13,239 bases of DNA from Acidobacteriota bacterium (GTDB taxonomy: Bacteria; Acidobacteriota; Terriglobia; Bryobacterales; Bryobacteraceae), in contig JAMCRM010000189.1 of the NCBI GenBank assembly GCA_023380575.1, forward strand, positions 1 to 13,239, written 5' to 3'. The position numbers were made by a program, and so were the translations under genes. The notes under the pieces are model-generated. The model was given only the letters and a program-made list of their open reading frames with translations, was not told where the DNA came from and made no database searches. The first letter of the stretch is position 1, and every line of letters begins with the position of its first letter. Shown in pieces: positions 1 through 7,914 of the stretch.

Positions 1-1
1 A

Positions 2-1713
2 GCGGCCGGGCAGAACGATGCCGCCAACCTGCTCAAGCCGGCCCTGGCGCGCGGCGAGTTGCGCACCATCGCGGCCACCACGTGGTCCGAGTACAAGAAG
101 TATTTCGAGAAGGACCCGGCCCTGGCGCGCCGCTTTCAGGTGGTCAAGGTGGAGGAGCCCGGCGAAACCAAGTGCACGGTCATGCTGCGCGGGGTGGTGC
201 CGGTGCTGGAGAAGCACCACAACGTGCGCATCCTGGACGAAGGGCTCGAATCCGCCGTGCGGCTCTCGCATCGCTATCTGCCGGACCGGCAACTGCCCGA
301 TAAGGCCGTGAGCGTGCTCGATACCGCCTGCGCCCGACTGGCACTGGGCCAAAACACCACTCCGCCGGCGGTGGAAGCGTTGCGCCGCCAACTGGACGAT
401 ATCGAGGTACAGCAGCGCGTGCTCAGCCGCGAAGCGGAGCTTGGTGCAGACCACGCCGAGCGCTTGGCCGCCCTGGCCGCCCAGAAAGACAGTACCCAGG
501 CCAAACTGGAAGAGACCAGCGCGCGCTTCGAGAACTCCGCGCACGCATCGAAAACGGTGCTACCGCAACCCCGGCCCCCGACCCCCAGTCCCCGGCCCCT
601 GGCGCGGCTGCTGCCGCGCCGGCACCCGCGGCGGACCCCAAGGTCGAACTGACCGCTCTCAATGCCGAACTCGATGCCCTGCAGGTCGAAACGCCGCTCA
701 TCCGCGTCTGCGTGGACGCGCAAGTAGTCGGCGAGGTGATTTCGGGCTGGACCGGCATCCCCATCGGCAAGATGCTCAAGGACGAAATCCAGACCATTCT
801 GAAGCTGGATGAGCATCTCGGCAGGCGCGTCATCGGGCAAGGCCACGCCCTGGGCGCCATTTGCGAGCGCATCCGCACGTCCAAGGCGGGACTGGAGGAT
901 CCCAATAAGCCGGTCGGGGTCTTCCTGCTGGTAGGCCCGAGCGGCGTCGGCAAGACCGAAACCGCGCTGGCGCTGGCGGACCTGCTCTACGGCGGCGAGC
1001 ACAACGTCATTACCATCAACATGTCGGAGTTCCAGGAATCCCATACCATTTCCACCCTGAAGGGCTCGCCTCCGGGATACGTGGGTTACGGCGAGGGCGG
1101 TGTTTTAACGGAGGCGGTGCGCCGCAGGCCCTATTCCGTGGTGCTGCTGGACGAGGTGGAGAAGGCCCACCCCGACGTGTTGGAACTTTTCTTCCAGGTC
1201 TTCGACAAAGGCCGTATGGAAGACGGGGAAGGCCGGGAAATCGACTTCAAGAACACCATCATCATCCTGACCTCCAATGCCGCCACCGACACGGTCATGA
1301 AGCTGACGGCGGACCCCGAAACCATGCCCACCTGGGAAGCCCTGGCCAAGGCCATGAAGCCGGAGCTGAACAAGATCTTCAAGCCCGCCTTCCTGGGACG
1401 GCTGGTGGTGATCCCCTACTACCCGATTCGGGACGAAGCGCTTAAGAAAATCATTCTGCTCAAGGTCGGGAAGATCCAGCGGCGCATTCAGGAAGCCCAC
1501 AAGATCGCGCTGGATTTCGACGAGGTGGTAGTGGAGGAAGTGGCCCGCCGCTGCACCGAAGTGGAAAGCGGCGCGCGCAATGTGGACAACATCCTGACCA
1601 ACACGGTGCTGCCGGAGGTTTCGCGGCAGATCCTCGCCCGCCTGGCGGCGGGGGAAAAACTCGAATCCATCCACGTCTCCATCGGCGAGGATGGAGCCTT
1701 TCTCTACGCGTAA
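2..1713 (+). CDS. tssH: TssH/ClpV, type VI secretion sheath-disassembly ATPase (5' partial, apparent frameshift)
   Basis: A ClpB-like double AAA+ ATPase that unfolds contracted TssB-TssC sheath in the cytoplasm so T6SS subunits are reused. The window opens inside the first AAA+ domain. Visible there are the sensor region AATTW and the arginine finger in ALARRFQ, followed by the middle domain with [13 protein letters not shown], typical of ClpV rather than ClpB. The second AAA+ domain has Walker A GPSGVGKT at 934-957, Walker [12 protein letters not shown] near 1138-1170, sensor LTSNAA near 1270, and a ClpV-type C-terminus with [10 protein letters not shown]. The reading frame changes once. Frame 2 is good to about 530 (ARFE) and would stop at 650-652, whereas frame 1 resumes with ELRARIE from about 532 and runs to TAA at 1711-1713. 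An Ala/Pro-rich linker (about 553-640) sits in the middle domain. The identity is secure. Whether the frameshift is real, or a sequencing error, cannot be told here. Confidence 0.93.
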
Positions 1714-1722
1714 CAGAACGGC

Positions 1723-1744
1723 GGGGCGGGCCGCAGCCCGCCCC
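1723..1744. repeat. GC-rich stem-loop between clpV and vgrG
   Basis: A perfect 9-bp inverted repeat, GGGGCGGGC and GCCCGCCCC, closes a 4-base CGCA loop ten bases after the clpV stop. No T-run follows, so it is not a canonical intrinsic terminator. It could be a REP-like palindrome, an mRNA-stabilising element, or a partial terminator that tunes vgrG expression relative to clpV. Confidence 0.55.
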
Positions 1745-1762
1745 CTACCCTAGGAGACTTGC

Positions 1763-3292
1763 ATGTACGTCCAGGCGGAAAGGCCCATGACGCTCACCAC
1801 GCCTCTCGGGCCGGATAAGTTTATTCTCATCAGCTTCACGGGCCGCGAGGCGATTTCGCAACTGTTCCATTTCCATTTGGATTTGGCCAGCCAGGAGGAA
1901 GTCATTTCGTTCAACGAGCTGCTCGGCCAGAAGGTGACCGTGGAGTGGAAGCTGAGGGATGACGAAAAACGGTACTTCAACGGAATCGTCAAGCGCATCT
2001 CGCAAGGGGAACGCACCAACATCTTCACCCGCTACAGCATGGAGATCGTGCCGCAGCTGTGGATACTCAGCAAGAAGGCTCAAAGCCGCATTTTCCAGCA
2101 CATCAGCGTGCCGGAGATTCTAAAGAAGGTCTTCGAAGGCCTGGATGTCAGTTACGAAATTATGGGCACCTTCCAGCCGCGGGACTACTGCGCGCAGTAT
2201 CGCGAGTCGGATTTCCATTTCGCCTCGCGGCTGATGGAGGAAGAGGGCCTCTACTATTTCTTCAAGCACAATGCGGGCGGCCACACCATGGTGGTGGCCA
2301 ACACCCCGCAGTCCCACCCGGACGCTCCCGGCGACGTCATCTACGAGGAGACCATCGGCGGCATGCGCGACGAGGATCGCGTGTGGGCGTGGGAGAAGAC
2401 CCAGGAATTGCGCTCCGGCAAATATACCCTTTGGGACCACTGTTTTGAGCTGCCCGGCAAGCATCTGCAGGCGGATAAGACCACCCTCGAAAGCGTGCAG
2501 ATCGGCCAGAACACGCACAAGCTCAAGGTCGGAGGCAACGATAAGTTGGAGATGTACGATTATCCGGGCGGCTACGCCCAGCGGTTCGACGGGGTGGATA
2601 AGTCCGGCGGCGAGCAGGCCGGCGATATCCAAAAGATCTTCGAGGATAATAAGCGAACCGTCGAAATCCGCATGCAGGCAGAAACGACTCCCGCCGTTAT
2701 CGTCGAAGGCGCGGGCAATTGCGACGCCTTCGTATCCGGCTACAAGTTCAACTTCACGCGGCATTTCTCCGACAACGGCAAGTACCTCCTCACCTCCGTG
2801 GACCACCACTGCGCGCAGCCGCTGGGCAGCGGGCGCGACACCGAGGGCGCCTTCACATATGAGAACCGCTTCACGGCCATCCCGGCCGCGGTGCCGTATC
2901 GCCCCTCGCGCGTGACCCCCGTCCCCACCGTACAAGGCACCCAGACCGCCACGGTAGTGGGACCGGCCGGGGAAGAGATCTTCACGGACAAGTACGGCCG
3001 CATCAAGGTGCAGTTCCACTGGGATCGCGAGGGCAAGAACGATATCGACAGTTCCTGCTGGCTGCGCGTGGCCACCCTGTGGGCCGGGAAGCAGTGGGGC
3101 ATCGTGCACATTCCCCGCATCGGCCAGGAAGTCATCGTAGACTTCCTGGAAGGTCATCCCGACCAGCCCATCGTTATCGGCAGCGTCTATAACGCCGATC
3201 AGATGCCGCCCTATACCCTCCCCGACAATAAGACCCAAAGCGGCATCAAGAGCCGCAGCTCCAAGGGGGGCGGCACGGACAATTTCAACTAA
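1763..3292 (+). CDS. vgrG: VgrG/TssI spike protein, N-terminal gp27-OB part (ends at in-frame TAA)
   Basis: Trimeric spike at the tip of the T6SS Hcp tube. The 509 residues contain the gp27-like base (about 1-380), with the family signature YRESDFHFASRLMEEEG at 146-162, and the gp5-like OB domain (about 392-475) with DKYGRIKVQFHWD and IPRIGQEVIVDFLEG, ending in the conserved SRSSKGG and DNFN. Full-length VgrG proteins continue from DNFN with E-(I/M)-RFED; here the expected Glu codon is TAA at 3290-3292, and the remainder is encoded in the same frame from 3293. A single G-to-T change of GAA would explain it. The start is ATG 1763 with AGGAG at 1752-1756, six bases upstream. It lies 49 bp after clpV and is probably co-transcribed with it. 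Recognition is secure; the split may be real or a consensus error. Confidence 0.94.
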   Translation: MYVQAERPMTLTTPLGPDKFILISFTGREAISQLFHFHLDLASQEEVISFNELLGQKVTVEWKLRDDEKRYFNGIVKRISQGERTNIFTRYSMEIVPQLWILSKKAQSRIFQHISVPEILKKVFEGLDVSYEIMGTFQPRDYCAQYRESDFHFASRLMEEEGLYYFFKHNAGGHTMVVANTPQSHPDAPGDVIYEETIGGMRDEDRVWAWEKTQELRSGKYTLWDHCFELPGKHLQADKTTLESVQIGQNTHKLKVGGNDKLEMYDYPGGYAQRFDGVDKSGGEQAGDIQKIFEDNKRTVEIRMQAETTPAVIVEGAGNCDAFVSGYKFNFTRHFSDNGKYLLTSVDHHCAQPLGSGRDTEGAFTYENRFTAIPAAVPYRPSRVTPVPTVQGTQTATVVGPAGEEIFTDKYGRIKVQFHWDREGKNDIDSSCWLRVATLWAGKQWGIVHIPRIGQEVIVDFLEGHPDQPIVIGSVYNADQMPPYTLPDNKTQSGIKSRSSKGGGTDNFN

Positions 3293-3925
3293 ATGCGCTT
3301 TGAAGACAAGAAAGGGCAGGAACTGGTCTTCGTGCACGCGGAAAAGGACCTTACCACGGAGGTGGAGCACGACGAGAAGCGCGACGTAGGCAACGACCGC
3401 ACGACGGATATCCACCGCGATGAGACCAAGACGGTTGACCGCGACCAGACCCTCACGGTAAAACGCAACCGCACCGCCACCGTGGAGGGAGATGACAAGG
3501 AGACCGTTAACGGCAAGCAGGAAATCACCATCGGCAAGAACCAGACCGTGCAGATCGGCAGCGACCAGAAGATCACCGTGGGCGGGGGGCTCACCATCAC
3601 GATCAGTTCCTCGGAGAGTTCCACGGTGGGATCTTCCAGGTCTGCTACGGTGGCAAGTTCCGACAGCCTCAACGTCGGCTCGTCCCGCACGGTCAACATC
3701 GCGTCTTCCGACAGCCTGACCGCAGGGAGCAGCATTACCATTACGGGCGGCGCCGGTGTCACCATCACGGGCGGAGGCGGCGTGAAGATCGTCTCGGGCG
3801 CCCCTTTACAGATCACCGCGCCCATGGTCACCATGGCTACGGCCATGCTGCAGGTGGCCGGCGTGGTGCAGTGCACGTCGGTGATCTCGCCCACCTACAC
3901 GCCGGGTGCTGGAAATATTTTGTGA
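3293..3925 (+). CDS. vgrG: VgrG/TssI C-terminal beta-helix part, in frame after the stop
   Basis: The 210 residues begin MRFEDKKGQELVFVHAEKD, the conserved segment that follows DNFNE in intact VgrG. They then run as a long series of short beta-strand repeats (TVDRDQTLTV, VNGKQEITIG, SSRTVNIASS and similar), which form the triple beta-helix needle, and end in SPTYTPGAGNIL, a common VgrG tail. No extra effector domain is attached, so this looks like a structural rather than an evolved VgrG. The ATG directly abuts the TAA of the upstream part (TAAATG). There is no well-placed Shine-Dalgarno; a G-rich run near 3265-3272 is about 20 bases away. Production would need termination-reinitiation, readthrough, or a true intact codon in the organism. 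Together the two parts would be 720 residues, a normal VgrG length. Confidence 0.85.
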   Translation: MRFEDKKGQELVFVHAEKDLTTEVEHDEKRDVGNDRTTDIHRDETKTVDRDQTLTVKRNRTATVEGDDKETVNGKQEITIGKNQTVQIGSDQKITVGGGLTITISSSESSTVGSSRSATVASSDSLNVGSSRTVNIASSDSLTAGSSITITGGAGVTITGGGGVKIVSGAPLQITAPMVTMATAMLQVAGVVQCTSVISPTYTPGAGNIL

Positions 3926-4905
3926 TGCGGGCCGAAGAGATCCGCAGCGGGCTCTGCCATACCGAAGCGGCTCCCCGCCTCATCGCGCTGGCCGAACTGG
4001 CCAAACCGGAGGTAGAGCCAGGGGCGTATGCGGCCGAGGTAGGGTCTTCGGTGGATTACCCGGGCGAAGACGTGCGTCAGGCGGCGGTGTACGTGCTGGG
4101 GCGGATCGGTGCGTCGGCGGTTCCCTATCTCATCCGCGCCGTGCTTCCGGAACAGCCCCTCATCGTCCGGCTTTTCGCCGCGCAGGCGCTGGGCGGCATC
4201 GGGCCGGGGGCGGCCCCCGCCATCCGCGAATTATGCCGCGCCATGACCGATGCCGACACCGGCCTGCGATTCCACGCCTCCTTTGCCCTGGGAAAGATCG
4301 GCGCGGCGGCAGTACCGTGGCTGCAACGGATGCTGCAGTTCTCCGATGTGCTGGTCAAGTGCGCCGCGGCGGACGGTCTGGGCTGGGTGGGGCAGCCTGC
4401 CGCTGGAGCGGTTCCGGACCTGCGGGCGCTCGGCATGGCCCCACAGGTCAAGCTGCGCCATTCCTGCGCGTCCGCGTTGGTCAAGATCACCGGAGACCCC
4501 GCGGCCGGCCTTCCCATCCTGCAGCGCGATCTCCAGGATCCCGACCCCGACGTGCGCAAATCGGCGCTGGAACGCATCGGGGAACTGCAAACCGCCGGGC
4601 GGCCGGCTACGCCGGACATCCTGCGGGAAATGTACGATCCGGTTGCCGGCGTGCGCGCCTCCGCGGCGCTGGGGTTGGCACGCGTCCAGGCGGACCCCGC
4701 CCAGGCTGTGCCTTGCCTGCACGCCATGCTGCAAGACCCTGAAAACATTGCCCGTGCCAGCGCCGCCATGGCCTTGGCGGCTTACGGACCGGCGGCCCGC
4801 GAGGCCGTTCCCGCCCTCGACCAGATGCGGCGCGGCCCCGACGCCCGCATGTCCGCCATCGCGAAAACCGCCCTCGAACGGATCACCGGCCAAACTGCAA
4901 CGTAA
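3925..4905 (+). CDS. HEAT-repeat protein coupled to vgrG
   Basis: The 326 residues consist almost entirely of about eight HEAT/PBS-lyase-type helical repeats. Each has the pattern of a variable helix, then (V/L)R-x-x-A-A-x-(A/G)-L-G-x-I-G, then A-(A/V)-P-x-L, for example AAVYVLGRIG at 53-62, FAAQALGGIG at 84-93 and HASFALGKIG at 117-126. No signal peptide or catalytic motif is seen. The start ATG 3925 shares its A with the vgrG stop (TGATG), so translation is probably coupled; an upstream start at 3871 would lie inside vgrG and lacks support. HEAT solenoids bind proteins. The coupling to vgrG suggests an adaptor or chaperone that loads a toxin on the spike, or a spike partner. That role is inference, and no known T6SS adaptor family (DUF4123, DUF1795, DUF2169) was recognised in it. 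Confidence 0.85.
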   Translation: MRAEEIRSGLCHTEAAPRLIALAELAKPEVEPGAYAAEVGSSVDYPGEDVRQAAVYVLGRIGASAVPYLIRAVLPEQPLIVRLFAAQALGGIGPGAAPAIRELCRAMTDADTGLRFHASFALGKIGAAAVPWLQRMLQFSDVLVKCAAADGLGWVGQPAAGAVPDLRALGMAPQVKLRHSCASALVKITGDPAAGLPILQRDLQDPDPDVRKSALERIGELQTAGRPATPDILREMYDPVAGVRASAALGLARVQADPAQAVPCLHAMLQDPENIARASAAMALAAYGPAAREAVPALDQMRRGPDARMSAIAKTALERITGQTAT

Positions 4906-4914
4906 TTTTTGTAA
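4902..4914 (+). promoter_or_regulatory. GTAATTTTTGTAA motif at the end of the HEAT gene
   Basis: An AT-rich 13-mer overlapping the HEAT-gene stop codon differs at one base from the 13-mer at 7567-7579. The surrounding 42-bp gap before the next gene is strikingly AT-rich for this genome and may contain the promoter of the 4948 gene, but no convincing -35/-10 pair was found. Confidence 0.25.
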
Positions 4915-4947
4915 GAATATTTTCTTCCATCCGGCACTAATTGGGTT

Positions 4948-5397
4948 ATGACGATCCGTCTGGCAATTGGCCTGTGGGCGTGTCTCGCCCTGGCTGGAGA
5001 GCACGGCCTCTCGGCGAACCTCGTGGGCGGAACCGTGGCGGGGCTCATTCGGCATCATGAAGGCCACATGCAGCTTACCGGGCAGGAGAACCTGCTCTTT
5101 CTGGGGGCGGGGCACCCCTTGCGGATCCCGTTTGACCGGATCCACACCTTGGAATACGGGCAGCAGGTGAGCCGGCGCTACGCCGAGGCGATCCTGATCT
5201 CTCCCGTCCTCATCCTGGCGAAATCGCGCAAACACTATGTCACGATCGGCTATACCGACGCCAACGGGCGGCGCCAGGCGCTGGTTTTCCAGGTGAATAA
5301 GCACGATGTGCGCGCCGTGCTGACGGGCCTGGAGGCCAAAACCGGCCGCCGCGTGGAGTACCAGGACGAAGAGGCGCGCAAGTCGGGGAAGGGATAG
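4948..5397 (+). CDS. Small exported protein of unknown function
   Basis: 149 residues. The N-terminus (MTIRLAIGLWACLALAG) resembles a signal peptide or membrane anchor, so export is likely. The body alternates short beta-strand patterns (QENLLFLGAG, LRIPFDRIHTLEYG, HYVTIGYTD, RRQALVFQV) and ends in a helix (DVRAVLTGLEAKTG). This layout recalls small PH-like or GRAM-like domains, but no catalytic residues are visible and the family is not recognised with certainty. The start ATG 4948 has no strong Shine-Dalgarno; translation runs to TAG 5395-5397. The next gene starts three bases later, so the two are almost certainly one transcription unit. Nothing ties it functionally to the T6SS genes upstream. 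Confidence 0.75.
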   Translation: MTIRLAIGLWACLALAGEHGLSANLVGGTVAGLIRHHEGHMQLTGQENLLFLGAGHPLRIPFDRIHTLEYGQQVSRRYAEAILISPVLILAKSRKHYVTIGYTDANGRRQALVFQVNKHDVRAVLTGLEAKTGRRVEYQDEEARKSGKG

Positions 5398-5400
5398 CGG

Positions 5401-5973
5401 ATGCGAATCCTGCTATTCACCGCTCTGGCCCTGGCCGCGGCCGCCCAGGAGCCGTCCGAGGCAGACCCGGTCGAAGCGCAGGCATTGCGCCAGTTGCTCA
5501 CCGTGCGCCGCGTCTATGTGGAGAGGCTGGGCGGTGGCGAAACCGCCGGGCAGATACGGGATATTATCATCGCCAGTCTGCAAAACGCGCGCCTGTTCGT
5601 GATCACCGAAAACCAGGAACGCGCCGACGCTGTTCTGAAAGGCTCCGGCGAGGACCTGGTCTTTACCGAGAGCCATAACGTTGGCGACAGTGTGAACGCC
5701 CGCGCCTCCCTGGGTACCACCCGCACTACCCGCTCCAGCGGCGGTTATGGCAGCATGGGCATCGGCGAGAACGAATTCTACCGGACCACCGAGCGGCGCC
5801 ATGAAGCCACCGCTTCGGTCAGGCTCATCAACAAGGAAGGCGATGTGATCTGGTCCACCACCCAGGAGAGCATGGGGGGAAAGTTTCGCGGAGCCAGCTC
5901 CGACGTCGCGGACAAGATCACCCGCACGCTCAAAGACGATTTCGAACGCGCCCGCCACCTGCCGAAAAAATAG
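5401..5973 (+). CDS. Exported protein of unknown function, acidobacterial type
   Basis: 190 residues with a clear signal peptide (MRILLFTALALAAAAQ, cleavage probably near residue 15). The mature part begins with RRVYVERLGGG followed by a helix (IRDIIIASLQNA) and LFVITENQERADAVLKGSG, a layout seen in periplasmic CsgG-like or LPS/lipoprotein-assembly-type alpha/beta domains. A Ser/Thr/Gly-rich segment (about 100-125) follows, then a beta-rich end with SVRLINKEGDVIWSTTQ and a basic helix. Similar exported proteins are frequent in Acidobacteria (from memory); their role is unknown. A GGGAAGGG stretch just before the upstream gene's stop serves as ribosome-binding site for ATG 5401. It forms a two-gene unit with the preceding exported protein. 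Confidence 0.8.
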   Translation: MRILLFTALALAAAAQEPSEADPVEAQALRQLLTVRRVYVERLGGGETAGQIRDIIIASLQNARLFVITENQERADAVLKGSGEDLVFTESHNVGDSVNARASLGTTRTTRSSGGYGSMGIGENEFYRTTERRHEATASVRLINKEGDVIWSTTQESMGGKFRGASSDVADKITRTLKDDFERARHLPKK

Positions 5974-6048
5974 CCGCCGGCGAGAGCGCGCAGGCATGGC
6001 GCGCACAAATGCCGTGGCGGCGTGTATCTTAAGAGGTAAGCACTCGCG

Positions 6049-7535
<1,487 letters not shown>

Positions 7536-7560
7536 GGCATTAAGCATCAAACGGTGCAAA

Positions 7561-7579
7561 TTACAAGTAAATTTTGTAA
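7561..7579. promoter_or_regulatory. TTACAA-N7-TTGTAA dyad downstream of metY
   Basis: A perfect inverted repeat of 6-bp arms (7561-7566 and 7574-7579) lies in an AT-rich stretch about 17 bp upstream of the first small-RNA promoter. The spacing and position would suit an activator or repressor site for that promoter. A second related 13-mer lies at 4902-4914. The regulator is unknown. Confidence 0.35.
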
Positions 7580-7595
7580 AGTATTTGTTGGAAAG

Positions 7596-7624
7596 TAGAC
7601 AATATTTGGTGGGGATGATAGGAT
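7596..7624 (+). promoter_or_regulatory. Sigma70-like promoter of small RNA copy 1
   Basis: -35 TAGACA (7596-7601), 17-bp spacer, -10 TAGGAT (7619-7624). The element sits at exactly the same position relative to the RNA core as the promoter of copy 2, which supports it although the -10 is weak. Transcription should start near 7631. Confidence 0.55.
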
Positions 7625-7630
7625 GAAACC

Positions 7631-7719
7631 AATCTAGACAGCATCCTGACGACGAGACCCCTCCCGTCGTCAACCCCTCTGAGTGCAGGCCCCGGTACCC
7701 AGCCGGGGCCTTTATTTTT
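7631..7719 (+). ncRNA. Predicted small RNA, copy 1 (about 89 nt)
   Basis: A short unpaired 5' end is followed by a perfect 8-bp hairpin, TGACGACG (7647-7654) with CGTCGTCA (7665-7672), closing the 10-base loop AGACCCCTCC. Then comes a single-stranded linker that repeats ACCCCTC (7673-7679), and last an intrinsic terminator. It carries no ORF. It lies between convergent genes, so it cannot be the 5' leader of a protein gene on this strand, which argues against a riboswitch. The C-rich loop and linker could pair with Shine-Dalgarno sequences, as known for unrelated trans-acting RNAs such as the tandem AbcR1/AbcR2 pair. I do not recognise a named family; comparison with acidobacterial Rfam motifs (Acido-1, Acido-Lenti-1) is needed before calling it new. 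Confidence 0.7.
7687..7719 (+). terminator. Intrinsic terminator of small RNA copy 1
   Basis: A 9-bp perfect stem, AGGCCCCGG (7687-7695) with CCGGGGCCT (7703-7711), a 7-base loop TACCCAG, and a tail TTTATTTTT ending at 7719. It would also stop readthrough from metY. Confidence 0.9.
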
Positions 7720-7777
7720 GGCCTCATAAATTCCTACGGGCCGGCGGCGAAAAAAGGCATCTTTTTGTCGGACTTGC

Positions 7778-7806
7778 TGGACAACCGGATCTTTAAGTGC
7801 TATTAT
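7778..7806 (+). promoter_or_regulatory. Sigma70-like promoter of small RNA copy 2
   Basis: -35 TGGACA (7778-7783, five of six consensus bases), 17-bp spacer, -10 TATTAT (7801-7806, five of six). Start predicted near 7813. This is the stronger of the two promoters. It has the same geometry as copy 1 although the spacer sequences differ. Confidence 0.7.
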
Positions 7807-7812
7807 GGAACC

Positions 7813-7902
7813 AATTAGACAGCATCCCTGACGACGAGACCCCTCCCGTCGTCAACCCTCTGAGTGCAGGCCCCGGTACCCAGCCGGGGCCTTTAATTTT
7901 TT
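7813..7902 (+). ncRNA. Predicted small RNA, copy 2 (about 90 nt)
   Basis: It has the same fold as copy 1: hairpin TGACGACG (7829-7836) with CGTCGTCA (7847-7854), an identical 10-base loop AGACCCCTCC, a linker one C shorter (ACCCTC, 7855-7860), and an identical terminator stem. Having its own, different promoter suggests that the two copies can be expressed under different conditions, as in other sibling small-RNA pairs. The end lies about 12 bases before the stop codon of the convergent phosphatidyltransferase gene. Confidence 0.75.
7868..7902 (+). terminator. Intrinsic terminator of small RNA copy 2
   Basis: The stem AGGCCCCGG (7868-7876) and CCGGGGCCT (7884-7892), with loop TACCCAG, is followed by the T-rich tail TTTAATTTTTT. 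On the opposite strand the hairpin is not followed by a T-run, so it is directed at plus-strand transcripts. Confidence 0.9.
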
Positions 7903-7914
7903 CTTGGGAATCTT

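Larger units (their letters stand above)
7596..7902 (+). repeat. Tandem duplication of a promoter-hairpin-terminator unit
   Basis: Two units, offset by 182 bp from promoter to terminator. The cores (7627-7714 and 7809-7895) differ only by three single-base indels, with no substitutions, while the sequence between them is unrelated. The spacer 7720-7777 holds only a small A/T hairpin (AAAAAG, GCAT loop, CTTTTT; 7751-7766) and no gene. Conservation of exactly the RNA-forming part and of the promoter spacing, but not of the flanks, argues for selection on the RNA product. Confidence 0.85.

Noticed and set aside
2120..3415. 431-codon open frame on the minus strand opposite vgrG
   Set aside because: Shadow of vgrG; the plus strand is a clear VgrG, and the minus-strand translation has no recognisable motif.
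3871..3924. Earlier start for the HEAT-repeat gene
   Set aside because: It would lie inside the conserved VgrG tail without a ribosome-binding site; the TGATG overlap at 3923-3927 gives a better start.
7596..7902. CRISPR array, riboswitch pair or insertion-sequence ends
   Set aside because: Only two units, too long and with internal terminators for CRISPR repeats; the next gene downstream is on the opposite strand, so there is no controlled reading frame for a riboswitch; there is no transposase or target-site duplication.
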